Source: Terrimicrobiaceae bacterium (GTDB taxonomy: Bacteria > Verrucomicrobiota > Verrucomicrobiia > Chthoniobacterales > Terrimicrobiaceae). From it: DNA of 42,887 nt. How positions within the stretch are numbered: the stretch's first letter is position 1; every line of letters starts with the position of its first letter. Made by a program: the position numbers and the translations under genes. Of this stretch, positions 27,428 through 35,720 are shown piece by piece. The DNA lies in contig JAJTZA010000037.1 of the NCBI GenBank assembly GCA_021463905.1, positions 1-42,887 of the forward strand. Direction: 5' to 3'. A model generated the notes under the pieces. It had not been told where the DNA came from and searched no databases. It worked only from the letters and a program-made list of their open reading frames with translations.

Positions 27428-28573
27428 TTAAGACTCGTCTCCGCAGAGAAAATCGGTTTCCAGCGGCACGCGCAGTGATTTTCCTGCGCGGGAGCGAATT
27501 TCGATGCCTTCGGGGGTTTTGCGGATTGAGCGCACTCCGCCAAAGTTGGCGGGCGTGGGGGCGACGCCCATGATGACATTGACGGCCAGTGGTCTGATGG
27601 GATCGAGGTGGAGGGTTGTCGGGATGCCTGCCTTGCTCACGGGGTTGGAGGCGGTGGACTCGACCAATCCGCAATGGAAATACGAGGTGACTTCCTCGAT
27701 GCCCAAAACGCGGCGGTGGCGACCGTTCCAGGGCGGGTAGTGTCGTCCACCATTCGAGTGCCAGAGAACCGTCGAGGCGAGAACGCGGGGGTCTTTCAGC
27801 AAAAACCAGACAAACCGCTCGCCCGGAAACACCACCGACGACCAGCCCAACTCTGTGCCAGGCCGCGTGCTGACCATCACCAAATCCTCGAAGCCGTCGC
27901 GCGCGGGATACCGGCTTAAATCGGCAAATCCGCCCTGCGCCAGCGGCACTCGCCGCAAACTGCGAAATATCGCCCCGGGCTGGAGGCTTGAATAGCCGCC
28001 CAGGGCGGGATTCTCAAACTCCCCTGGAAAAACCTGGCCCCGCGAAAAAGGCGCGACCGAAACCAACCCCTCGCCATCCGAAAAATCGAGCATGGCATGG
28101 TGCCCCAGGTTCATCGGGCCGGATGCGCCGGAAATCACATGGCGGCTGTAAATGGCCGACTGCCCGGCTTTCAGCCCGATCCATTTTTCCACGCGCGCCG
28201 GACGGTGCGTGGTGCGCATTTCCATGGACAGAAAGCTCCATGCGCCCTTTGCGCCGGATTCTTTGAGCTTCCACGTCCTGTTGGCGGTTTCGCCATGCGG
28301 GGGATGGGATTCCCCACGCCAGGGTGTCTCATTTCCCCCGAAAGGCATGCAGAAAAAATCGCCGCGCAAGACCCGCAGGAGTGGCAGCAATTTACGCGCG
28401 CCCGCTTCCGCGTTCCACGGTGCCACATGGAACGGTGCCACGACGCGACCGAGATCAAACTGGACGGGACCGAGGTGCCCGCCGGCCTCCGTCACCGCCA
28501 AGGACACCCGATCCGAGTGCAATTCCCAGGAGGGCTCCCCAAACAACATGCGTGTTTTCATTCTCGTCTTCAT
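27428..28573 (-). CDS. Conserved hypothetical protein, possibly sugar mutarotase-like fold
   Basis: 381 aa from MKTRMKTRMLFGEPSWELHSDRVSLAVTEAGGHLGPVQFDL; no signal peptide; same strand 47 nt after the ceramidase-domain gene. Confidence 0.6.
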   Translation of the reverse strand: MKTRMKTRMLFGEPSWELHSDRVSLAVTEAGGHLGPVQFDLGRVVAPFHVAPWNAEAGARKLLPLLRVLRGDFFCMPFGGNETPWRGESHPPHGETANRTWKLKESGAKGAWSFLSMEMRTTHRPARVEKWIGLKAGQSAIYSRHVISGASGPMNLGHHAMLDFSDGEGLVSVAPFSRGQVFPGEFENPALGGYSSLQPGAIFRSLRRVPLAQGGFADLSRYPARDGFEDLVMVSTRPGTELGWSSVVFPGERFVWFLLKDPRVLASTVLWHSNGGRHYPPWNGRHRRVLGIEEVTSYFHCGLVESTASNPVSKAGIPTTLHLDPIRPLAVNVIMGVAPTPANFGGVRSIRKTPEGIEIRSRAGKSLRVPLETDFLCGDES

Positions 28574-28620
28574 CAGGTTTGTCTGCGGATCATCGCCAGC
28601 GCAGCGTCGGCCCGCCCCTC

Positions 28621-30153
28621 TCAGTCCCGCAGGCGCGCGAAGATTTTCTCCACGGCCTGGTGAAAGATGGCCTCCCACTCCGGGGCAAGCAGGCACTCAT
28701 TGCTTTCGTATCCGCCGCGCGAATAGTACGAGGCCGGAGGGGCATAGTGCAAGTAGCCGTTGGTGTTGGAGGCGATAAAGGTATGCGGGAAGGGCGAGGC
28801 TTTTTTGACCTTCAGCCCGGTTTCCGCCAGCACTTCCATCGGTGCGGTAATGTACACACACTCACCAATCCTAAGGCCCTGGACTTCCGCTGCGATGCTG
28901 GGAACACCCAGGGTGTCAATCACCTCCTGGTGCCGCAAATACGTGGCAATCTTCTCCTCGTTCCTGGCCATGCGCTCCATGGCCCGCAGGCTGCTCAGGT
29001 ATTTTTCGATAGCCAGCCGGTTGCGCTCGTCCTGGGTTTTGTAACCCAACTCCCCGCAGGATTCCGCCTGCAGGTAGCGGTATTTGGAATGCAGGGGCGT
29101 TTCCGGATTCAGGGCGTATTTGAGAAAGAGAGGCAGGAAGGTTTTAAAGTTCAGAGCCGTATAGCGCAAGGAGGCCTGCCAGCGGGCTTGTTCCTCCCGC
29201 AGGGCGGCCACCTCTTCCGGAATGTTCTTGCGCAGCGGAAAGGAAACCGTTTCCGAGGCTGTCCGGATCTGAGCCTCCCCAGGTTTGGCTTTCCGAAAAG
29301 CCTCGAGGACGCTCTCGCCCAGAGTCACCCCATATTCGCGCCCCCACTTGGGATGCTCGAAGTCGTTCTCGGCCACCTCGTGCGTGTCGCCCCCGGCCCC
29401 CTGGATGAAAAAGGCCAGCGCCCCCTGGCCCAGTACGGTCTCGAGGAAGCCCGAGGTCACTCCGGGGAAATCCGCCGTGATATTCCAGCCGGGCGTGCCA
29501 CGGAGGAGATGGGAGGCAAAGTTGTAAACCACCGCCAGCGGTGTTCCGTCCAGCCGATCCACACGGAGAACCCCCACTTCCGGATCAATGGGCCGCAGAG
29601 CTTCCACTTCCTCATCTCTCGGGAGGGGGTTGCAGGCCCGCAGGGTATAGTCCGTGCCGTCTTTCATCAACAGCGTGCGGTTGATCGTCAGCCGATCCTG
29701 TCGAGCGGACGCCACGCCGATTTTGACCGGAACCATGTTCTGCATCGCCTGCCGAACGGCCTCCGCCGCCTTGTCAATCTGCTCGGCATCACTGCACAGC
29801 AACCGCCCCGGAGGGTGCGTGTGGCTGGCACACACCGTGACGCACTCCGGCGCAATGCCGTAATCGCTTTGCAGACGCTCCCTCAGCACCGGCATGAAAT
29901 TATCCGCGCTGTCCCACAAAATATCCTGCGTGATCGTCCGCGTTCCAATACCCGTGATGTCCATGGTCACCATGACGTGCTTCCGCACGCCGTCATCCAA
30001 CACCAGCACTTTCAGATACAGCGGATCATCAATCACAATCTTCTTGTCCCAAAGCTCCTGAGGAATGTGCTCCTTGGTTTTTTCTGAAACACAATAGGCG
30101 GGCGCACCCTCCTCGCGACACGTGATATCAATTTTGGCGGTTCCTGCTAACAT
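28621..30153 (-). CDS. Neutral/alkaline non-lysosomal ceramidase N-terminal-domain protein
   Basis: 510 aa from MLAGTAKIDITCREEGAPAY; VTMDITGIG, CASHTHPPG, NFASHL, FIQGAGGDTH fit PF04734 features. Confidence 0.8.
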   Translation of the reverse strand: MLAGTAKIDITCREEGAPAYCVSEKTKEHIPQELWDKKIVIDDPLYLKVLVLDDGVRKHVMVTMDITGIGTRTITQDILWDSADNFMPVLRERLQSDYGIAPECVTVCASHTHPPGRLLCSDAEQIDKAAEAVRQAMQNMVPVKIGVASARQDRLTINRTLLMKDGTDYTLRACNPLPRDEEVEALRPIDPEVGVLRVDRLDGTPLAVVYNFASHLLRGTPGWNITADFPGVTSGFLETVLGQGALAFFIQGAGGDTHEVAENDFEHPKWGREYGVTLGESVLEAFRKAKPGEAQIRTASETVSFPLRKNIPEEVAALREEQARWQASLRYTALNFKTFLPLFLKYALNPETPLHSKYRYLQAESCGELGYKTQDERNRLAIEKYLSSLRAMERMARNEEKIATYLRHQEVIDTLGVPSIAAEVQGLRIGECVYITAPMEVLAETGLKVKKASPFPHTFIASNTNGYLHYAPPASYYSRGGYESNECLLAPEWEAIFHQAVEKIFARLRD

Positions 30154-30292
30154 ACAATGGGAGTGGAGATGAGTTGAATTGAGAATTGAAAACCCGGCTA
30201 TAACCCAATGCCTCCCAGAATAAAATCGTTTTTTGAAATTTTGCATTGCCAGATGCTTGAGAATTGTGCCTGTTATTGGGTTTGACGAAGCT

Positions 30293-30679
30293 ATGAACAA
30301 ATCATCTTGGATTGTGGTGGCAGCGGTGGGAGCGGGTCTTTTGGCCGCGTGCCAGGAGCAGGAGAGTGAGTCCACGAGCGGACGCAACCGGTATGGTTAT
30401 CAGGGAACGGCGGCGGGCACGGAGTTTGCCACACCCACGCCCGCTCCTGAGGCCACTCCTCCGGTGCAGGAGACCACCCAGGCACCGGCTCCGCAACCGA
30501 CTCCTCAGCCGCAGGTCGCGCCCACCCGCGACATTCCCTATGCAACGCCCGTTCCTGGCAAGCCGGGTTTTGTCACCAGTCCCTTTGCGGCGTATGCCGG
30601 TTACGTGGACGTGCGCGGCTATCCGCCTGGCACGGAGGTGAAGTGTCCGTACACCCAAAAGATTTTTTTGGTTCCCTGA
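30293..30679 (+). CDS. Small Pro-rich lipoprotein with C-terminal GYVDVRGYPPGTEVKCPYTQKIFLVP motif
   Basis: Lipobox LLAAC at residues 16-20; PTP/PAP-rich linker; well-formed C-terminal motif. Confidence 0.75.
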   Translation: MNKSSWIVVAAVGAGLLAACQEQESESTSGRNRYGYQGTAAGTEFATPTPAPEATPPVQETTQAPAPQPTPQPQVAPTRDIPYATPVPGKPGFVTSPFAAYAGYVDVRGYPPGTEVKCPYTQKIFLVP

Positions 30680-31521
30680 GACCGACGGTTATTATTGGCC
30701 CTGGTTTGATTGGGGGTTCGCTGGCGTTGGCGCTGAGAGAAAAGGTGCCGGGTGCGCCGTTGCGGGTGTGGGCGCGTGAGCGTTCTTTGCAGAAAACGCG
30801 GGAAGCCTTGGGGGGAGGGATTTTTGTGACGTCCGACGTGCGTGAGGCGGTCGAGGGTTCGGGGCTGGTGGTTTTTTGTTGTCCGATTGGGGCGATGCAG
30901 GGTCTGGCCCGGGAGATGCGCGGGGTGCTTGGTGATGCTCTGGTCACGGACGCGGGGAGTGTGAAGGGGCCGGTCGTTGAGGTGTTGGAACCCATTTTGG
31001 GGGAGCGTTTTGTGGGTGCTCATCCCATGGCGGGCGGTGAGCGCGGTGGTATCGAGGCCGCCTCGGGCAACCTCTTTGAGGGGGCGACGTGCATTATCAC
31101 ACCCGGTGCGGAAACTGCGGCGGAGGCTATTGCGGGGATTCGCTCTTTTTGGGAGGGAGTGGGTTGCCGGGTTCTTTCCATGAGCGCATCGCAGCACGAC
31201 CGGCTGGTGGCGCTGGCAAGCCATCTCCCGCATGCCGTCGCCTCGGCCCTGACGCTGGCGGTCGGCTCGGGCGACGCCCAGGGCGGCAGCGGACCTCTCG
31301 ATGTGATCGGGAGGGGATTCCGCGACTCGACGCGCATCGCCGCAGGTCCCGCCGGGCTTTGGGCGGAAATTTTTTTGGCAAACCGCGCGGAGGTCCTGTT
31401 GGCACTGCGGGATTTTTTGGGTGCGTGTCATGAATTCGAGGCAATGCTACGGGATGCAAACGCGGCGGAGCTGGAGGATTTTCTCTCGCGCGCAGGGATG
31501 ATCCGGAGGAGGCTGGGATGA
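30643..31521 (+). CDS. tyrA: Prephenate/arogenate dehydrogenase
   Basis: GTG start; VIIGPGLIGGSLALALREK; GAHPMAGGERGGIEAASGNLFEGATCIITPG; HDRLVALASHLPHAVASAL. Confidence 0.93.
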   Translation: MSVHPKDFFGSLRPTVIIGPGLIGGSLALALREKVPGAPLRVWARERSLQKTREALGGGIFVTSDVREAVEGSGLVVFCCPIGAMQGLAREMRGVLGDALVTDAGSVKGPVVEVLEPILGERFVGAHPMAGGERGGIEAASGNLFEGATCIITPGAETAAEAIAGIRSFWEGVGCRVLSMSASQHDRLVALASHLPHAVASALTLAVGSGDAQGGSGPLDVIGRGFRDSTRIAAGPAGLWAEIFLANRAEVLLALRDFLGACHEFEAMLRDANAAELEDFLSRAGMIRRRLG

Positions 31522-32915
31522 GTGCCGAGAGCATCAAAGTGCGCCAGGGAGCTGTCTTTCAGGGAGAAATTTCCGTTCCCGGCGACAAGAGCATCTCGCA
31601 CCGCGCCGTCCTGTTGGCCGCCCTGTCCAATGGCGCCTGCCGCATCTCCAATTTTCTGGAGGGCGAGGATTGCCGCCGCACATTGGGAATCATCGAACGC
31701 CTGGGCGTCAAAATCGAGCGTGTGGGCGAGGGAGATATTGTGGTTCATGGATGTCGGGGCATATTTTCACCGCCTGAGGGCGACCTGGATTGCGGAAACT
31801 CCGGGACGAGCATGCGGCTCCTTTCCGGACTTCTTGCGGCCCAGCCATTTTCCAGCCGGATGGTGGGTGACGGCTCATTGTCGAAGCGCCCGATGAAGCG
31901 TGTGATCGAGCCACTCACGCGCATGGGTGCGCAATTTCACACGGAGGGCGAGGGTGGCAGGCCGCCTCTGCGGGTCACGGGAGGATCGCTCCGCGCGATC
32001 TCCTACGAAACACCCGTCGCCAGCGCCCAGGTGAAAAGCGCGATCCTTTTTGCCGGATTGTTTGCCGAGGGCATCACCACCGTGACCGAGCCTGCGGCTA
32101 GCAGAGACCACACGGAGCGAATGATGCAATACTTCCTCGTCAAGCTGCGCCGGGAGGAATTGGGGGAGGGAAAGAGCAGGCGTTTCGGTCCGGTGCGGGT
32201 CACGCTGGCGGGACGGCAGGCTGTTGAATCCCGCGATTTTCGCGTTCCGGGCGATGTCTCCAGCGCGGCGTTCTGGCTGATTGCTGCGGGGGCGCGTCCC
32301 GGCTCCCGGCTGCTTGTCAAAGGCGTGGGCCTCAATCCGACACGCACCGGCATCCTTGCCGTATTGGTGCGCATGGGTGTGCGCATCCGCGAGGTCGTCG
32401 AGATGGGAGAGAGCGGCGAGCCGGTCGGCCTGCTGGAGGCGCGTGGCGGCCCCCTCCGTGGCACTGTGATTGAAGGCGCGGAAATCGCGAATGTGATTGA
32501 TGAGCTTCCGGTGATTGCCATTGCGGGCGCGCTGGCGGAAGGGGAAACCATCATCCGTGACGCGGCAGAATTGCGCGTCAAGGAAACGGATCGTATCGCA
32601 GCAATCACAGCGAACCTGCGCGCCATGGGTGCGCGGGTCGAGGAACGTCCCGATGGGATGGTCATTACCGGTGGCCAGCCTCTCAAGGGCGCGACGCTGC
32701 CCAGCTTTGGCGATCATCGCATCGCGATGGCTTTTGCTATTGCGGGTCTTTTTGCCTCGGGACAGACGGTCATCGAGGATGCAGCCTGTGTGAATGTTTC
32801 GCACCCGGGCTTTGAGGAGATTTTGCGGATCTTCCAAAAGGGTGGGAACTACCCGCGACATTCCGTGCCCGTCTTTAGCGGGGCGGGTCATCTCCACCAT
32901 GCGGCCCGGCCATGA
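31518..32915 (+). CDS. aroA: 3-phosphoshikimate 1-carboxyvinyltransferase (EPSP synthase)
   Basis: GDKSISHRAVLLAALSNG; DCGNSGTSMRLLSGLLA; RVKETDRIAAITANLRAMGA; FGDHRIAMAFAIAGL. Confidence 0.97.
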   Translation: MSAESIKVRQGAVFQGEISVPGDKSISHRAVLLAALSNGACRISNFLEGEDCRRTLGIIERLGVKIERVGEGDIVVHGCRGIFSPPEGDLDCGNSGTSMRLLSGLLAAQPFSSRMVGDGSLSKRPMKRVIEPLTRMGAQFHTEGEGGRPPLRVTGGSLRAISYETPVASAQVKSAILFAGLFAEGITTVTEPAASRDHTERMMQYFLVKLRREELGEGKSRRFGPVRVTLAGRQAVESRDFRVPGDVSSAAFWLIAAGARPGSRLLVKGVGLNPTRTGILAVLVRMGVRIREVVEMGESGEPVGLLEARGGPLRGTVIEGAEIANVIDELPVIAIAGALAEGETIIRDAAELRVKETDRIAAITANLRAMGARVEERPDGMVITGGQPLKGATLPSFGDHRIAMAFAIAGLFASGQTVIEDAACVNVSHPGFEEILRIFQKGGNYPRHSVPVFSGAGHLHHAARP

Positions 32916-33574
32916 CTCCCTGCCGCGTCATCGCCATGGACGGCCCGGCCGCCTCCGGAAAAAGCACCGTGGCACGGTTGCTGGCGGATCGCCTCGATTT
33001 CGCCCTGGTCAACTCCGGCGCGTTTTACCGGGCGATCGCCTGGGTGCTCCTGCAGGAGTCGGGTCACTCCGGAACCTCCGAGGAAGACACCGCGCGAAAA
33101 ATCCTTGAAAGCACTAACATCGAAGTGGTTTTTGAGGGCCGGTCCGCCCGGCTTTCCCTGAACGGACAAAACCCCACCCCTCACCTGCGCGAACCCGGGG
33201 TCAACGCACACGTATCCGTCATTTCACAATTTCCCTTTGTGAGAAACCTCCTGGGAGACATATTTCACTCGCTGGCCGCCGAACGCGACTGCGTCGTCGA
33301 GGGACGCGATATCGGAACCTGCGTCTTTCCAGATACACCTTACAAATTTTACATTGATGCCTCGCCGGAGGAACGCCAGCGCCGACGCGCCGCAGAAGGA
33401 CAGACGGATCGCGTGGCCGAGCGCGACCGGCGGGACTCCCTGCGTGCAGTGGCGCCTCTCACCGCCGCCCCCGATGCACTGCGGATTGACACGACTCATC
33501 TGGGCATCGAGGAGGTGCTCGAACGGGCGCTCGCCCACCTTGCCGCCGCCGGAGTCCGCCCGCAAGGGACATGA
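32912..33574 (+). CDS. cmk: Cytidylate kinase
   Basis: VIAMDGPAASGKSTVARLLADRLDFALVNSGAFYRAIAW; VEGRDIGTCVFPDTPYKFYIDAS. Confidence 0.96.
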   Translation: MTPCRVIAMDGPAASGKSTVARLLADRLDFALVNSGAFYRAIAWVLLQESGHSGTSEEDTARKILESTNIEVVFEGRSARLSLNGQNPTPHLREPGVNAHVSVISQFPFVRNLLGDIFHSLAAERDCVVEGRDIGTCVFPDTPYKFYIDASPEERQRRRAAEGQTDRVAERDRRDSLRAVAPLTAAPDALRIDTTHLGIEEVLERALAHLAAAGVRPQGT

Positions 33575-34191
33575 ATATCGTCTATCTCGTATTTTATACC
33601 CTCGCGAAACTCATCGCGCGATTTGGCTTTGCGATGCGGGTGGTTCACCCCGAACGCATGATCGAAGAAGGCCCGCTGATCCTTGCCGTCAATCACACCA
33701 GCTACTTCGATCCCCCTCTCGCCGGCATCTGCTCAAAACGCGCCGTCTATTTCCTCGCCCGTAAAAATCTTCTCAAATGGCCGTTCTTCGGCCCTCTCTC
33801 CCCCGCCATGAACGTCATCCCCGTCGAACGTGACGGCAATGACCTCTCCGCTCTTCGGGAGGTCATTCGAAAACTTCGCGACGGACAGGGCGTCGTTCTC
33901 TTCCCGGAAGGAACCCGGAGTCAGGATGGAGACCTCGGCCAGCCACGAGGCGGCATTGGCTTCGTCATCGCCAAAACCCAGGCCACCGTCCTCCCCATGC
34001 GCATCTTTGGCAGCTTCGAAGCCTTCCCTCGAAATGCCCTCCTCCCGCGCTTCCAACAAATCACCGTCGCCATCGGAAAACCCCTCCGGTTTTCAAAACA
34101 AGACTGTACCGGCTCCGACCGCGAGACTTACCAGCACCTTAGCAACCAGGTCATGAAAGCTATTGCTGACCTGCGTCCAAGCGAAAATTGA
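33571..34191 (+). CDS. plsC: 1-acylglycerol-3-phosphate O-acyltransferase (PlsC)
   Basis: AVNHTSYFDPPLAG (NHx4D); VVLFPEGTRSQDGDLGQPRGGIGFV. Confidence 0.94.
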   Translation: MNIVYLVFYTLAKLIARFGFAMRVVHPERMIEEGPLILAVNHTSYFDPPLAGICSKRAVYFLARKNLLKWPFFGPLSPAMNVIPVERDGNDLSALREVIRKLRDGQGVVLFPEGTRSQDGDLGQPRGGIGFVIAKTQATVLPMRIFGSFEAFPRNALLPRFQQITVAIGKPLRFSKQDCTGSDRETYQHLSNQVMKAIADLRPSEN

Positions 34192-34216
34192 CAGTTTCAC
34201 TGCTTGATGATAAATA
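34188..34216 (+). promoter_or_regulatory. Candidate sigma70 promoter: TTGACA -17 nt- TAAATA
   Basis: TTGACA at 34188-34193 (overlaps the plsC stop), spacer 34194-34210, TAAATA at 34211-34216; ATG of the MerR gene at 34226. Confidence 0.5.
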
Positions 34217-34225
34217 ATCCGACCT

Positions 34226-34897
34226 ATGTTGCGTCAGGGCGAGTTTGAGGAAGTGGTATATGCAGGGCTGGGTGATTTGACGCGAGAACTCAATCGCTGG
34301 TGTGCCGAGAATAAGGTTCAGCCTCTCAGCGGCGCGGCGGCGGAGAAGTTGACCGTCCGAACGCTGCGATATTATCGCTCGTTGGGTCTGATGGATGCTC
34401 CGCTCAAGGGGCAGAAATACGGAAGACGTCATTTTTTACAATTGACAGTGATACGGTCATTACAGTCTCGGGGTCTTCCATTGGAAAAAATACGTGGGGT
34501 GTTGGGAGGGAAGACGGATGCGGAGTTGCACGAGTTGGTTCGTGCGTCGCGGTCTGGGGACATTGAGGAGGTGGGGTCGCTGGGTCCGTTTCGGAGTTTG
34601 GAGACGTTAGAGGTGGTGGGGCTGACCGATGATTTTGCGCTTTTGAGCCGCAGGCGGGCGCGGTTGAGACCGGAAGTTTTGGAGAAGCTGGTCGAGGTAT
34701 TGGCGGCGGAGGGGGTGCGGATATCGGAGGGGTTCCCGGTTCAGGAAACGTCCAAGGTGCGGCGCGCGCGGCGTGCGTCGCCGTCTTCGGCGAAGCGAGC
34801 GGTGGATGCTCGGGGGGAGGTTTTAGCTCCCGATTTTTTTAATGACCTTATGGAGGGTGGAGTCCGTGAAGTCGAGGATTCCGGTGAGGGAATCTGA
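34226..34897 (+). CDS. MerR-family transcriptional regulator
   Basis: LTVRTLRYYRSLGLMDAPLKGQKYGRRHFLQLTVIRSLQSRGLPLEKIRGVL HTH. Confidence 0.88.
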   Translation: MLRQGEFEEVVYAGLGDLTRELNRWCAENKVQPLSGAAAEKLTVRTLRYYRSLGLMDAPLKGQKYGRRHFLQLTVIRSLQSRGLPLEKIRGVLGGKTDAELHELVRASRSGDIEEVGSLGPFRSLETLEVVGLTDDFALLSRRRARLRPEVLEKLVEVLAAEGVRISEGFPVQETSKVRRARRASPSSAKRAVDARGEVLAPDFFNDLMEGGVREVEDSGEGI

Positions 34898-35134
34898 GGC
34901 TTTGCTGACGAGGGAGTGGGCTTTTTTGCAGGCGGCCTGACGTCCGCGAGCCGTGGTGGAGGCGCCGGTTTTGATTGAAGAGCGCAGGAGTCCGGTGGCC
35001 TCATCGAGGTATTTCAGGATGGTCTCGGCGGCTTTTTCCTCGGGGGCGGCTTTGGAGGCTGTGGAGGCTTTGGGCCGGGAAGTTTTTCCGGCGGATTTTT
35101 TCTTGGGTGCGGGTTTTTTCTTTGGAGCTGGCAT
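34823..35134 (-). CDS. Small basic Lys/Ala-rich protein with histone-H1-like tail
   Basis: MPAPKKKPAPKKKSAGKTSRPKASTASKAAPEEKAAETILKYLDEATGLLRSSIKTGASTTARGRQAACKKAHSLVSKASDSL..., strong coding composition. Confidence 0.7.
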   Translation of the reverse strand: MPAPKKKPAPKKKSAGKTSRPKASTASKAAPEEKAAETILKYLDEATGLLRSSIKTGASTTARGRQAACKKAHSLVSKASDSLTGILDFTDSTLHKVIKKIGS

Positions 35135-35196
35135 AGGGGGGAAGGATACCGCAGTGAGCGGGGCTTGCCAAGTGGAAAGAAGCAGGGAATGATGCC

Positions 35197-35682
35197 GTGC
35201 TTATGCGGTTACTGATTGAGATGTTGGAGCGGAACGCGTTGATGCCGCGAGAGGATATGGCGCGTCAGTTGGGGATGAGTGTTGGGGAGGTCGAGCAGGA
35301 AATCGCGCGTCTCGAGGCCGAGGGGGTGATCCTGGGTTATCAGGCCATTTTGAATCGCGAGAAGTGGGAGACCGATCTGGTGACTGCGCTGATCGAGGTG
35401 AAAATCCAGCCGGAGCGGGATGGGGGGTTTGACCGTGTGGCGGGGCGCATTGCGCGTTTCGAGGAGGTTCAGACCTGTTATTTGATGAGCGGCGGCTATG
35501 ACCTGCTTATTACCGTCGAGGGGAGGAGCCTTCGCGAGGTGGCGGCTTTTGTCTCCGAAAAGCTGAGTACCATCGAATCGGTGCGCTCGACAGCAACCCG
35601 TTTCCGGCTGAAGACCTACAAAGAAAACGGGACATTCCACCAGTTTGACGAGGCGCCCGAGCGCCTGGCTGTCACGCCGTAA
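35197..35682 (+). CDS. Lrp/AsnC-family transcriptional regulator
   Basis: LIEMLERNALMPREDMARQLGMSVGEVEQEIARLEAEGVILGYQAILN; RAM domain with LMSGGYDLLITVEG. Confidence 0.93.
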   Translation: MLMRLLIEMLERNALMPREDMARQLGMSVGEVEQEIARLEAEGVILGYQAILNREKWETDLVTALIEVKIQPERDGGFDRVAGRIARFEEVQTCYLMSGGYDLLITVEGRSLREVAAFVSEKLSTIESVRSTATRFRLKTYKENGTFHQFDEAPERLAVTP

Positions 35683-35720
35683 GGCGGTCGGCTGGTGCCC
35701 TCTAGCGGTCACGCGCTGTC

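Noticed and set aside
27175-27579. N-terminal extension of the DUF433 ORF (MSSWASPPRPPTLAEC...)
   Set aside because: Low-complexity composition; DUF433 homology begins at MIGHLINIDPEIL (27174).
32003-32686. 227-aa minus-strand ORF opposite aroA
   Set aside because: Ser/Arg/Thr-rich shadow of a confident aroA.
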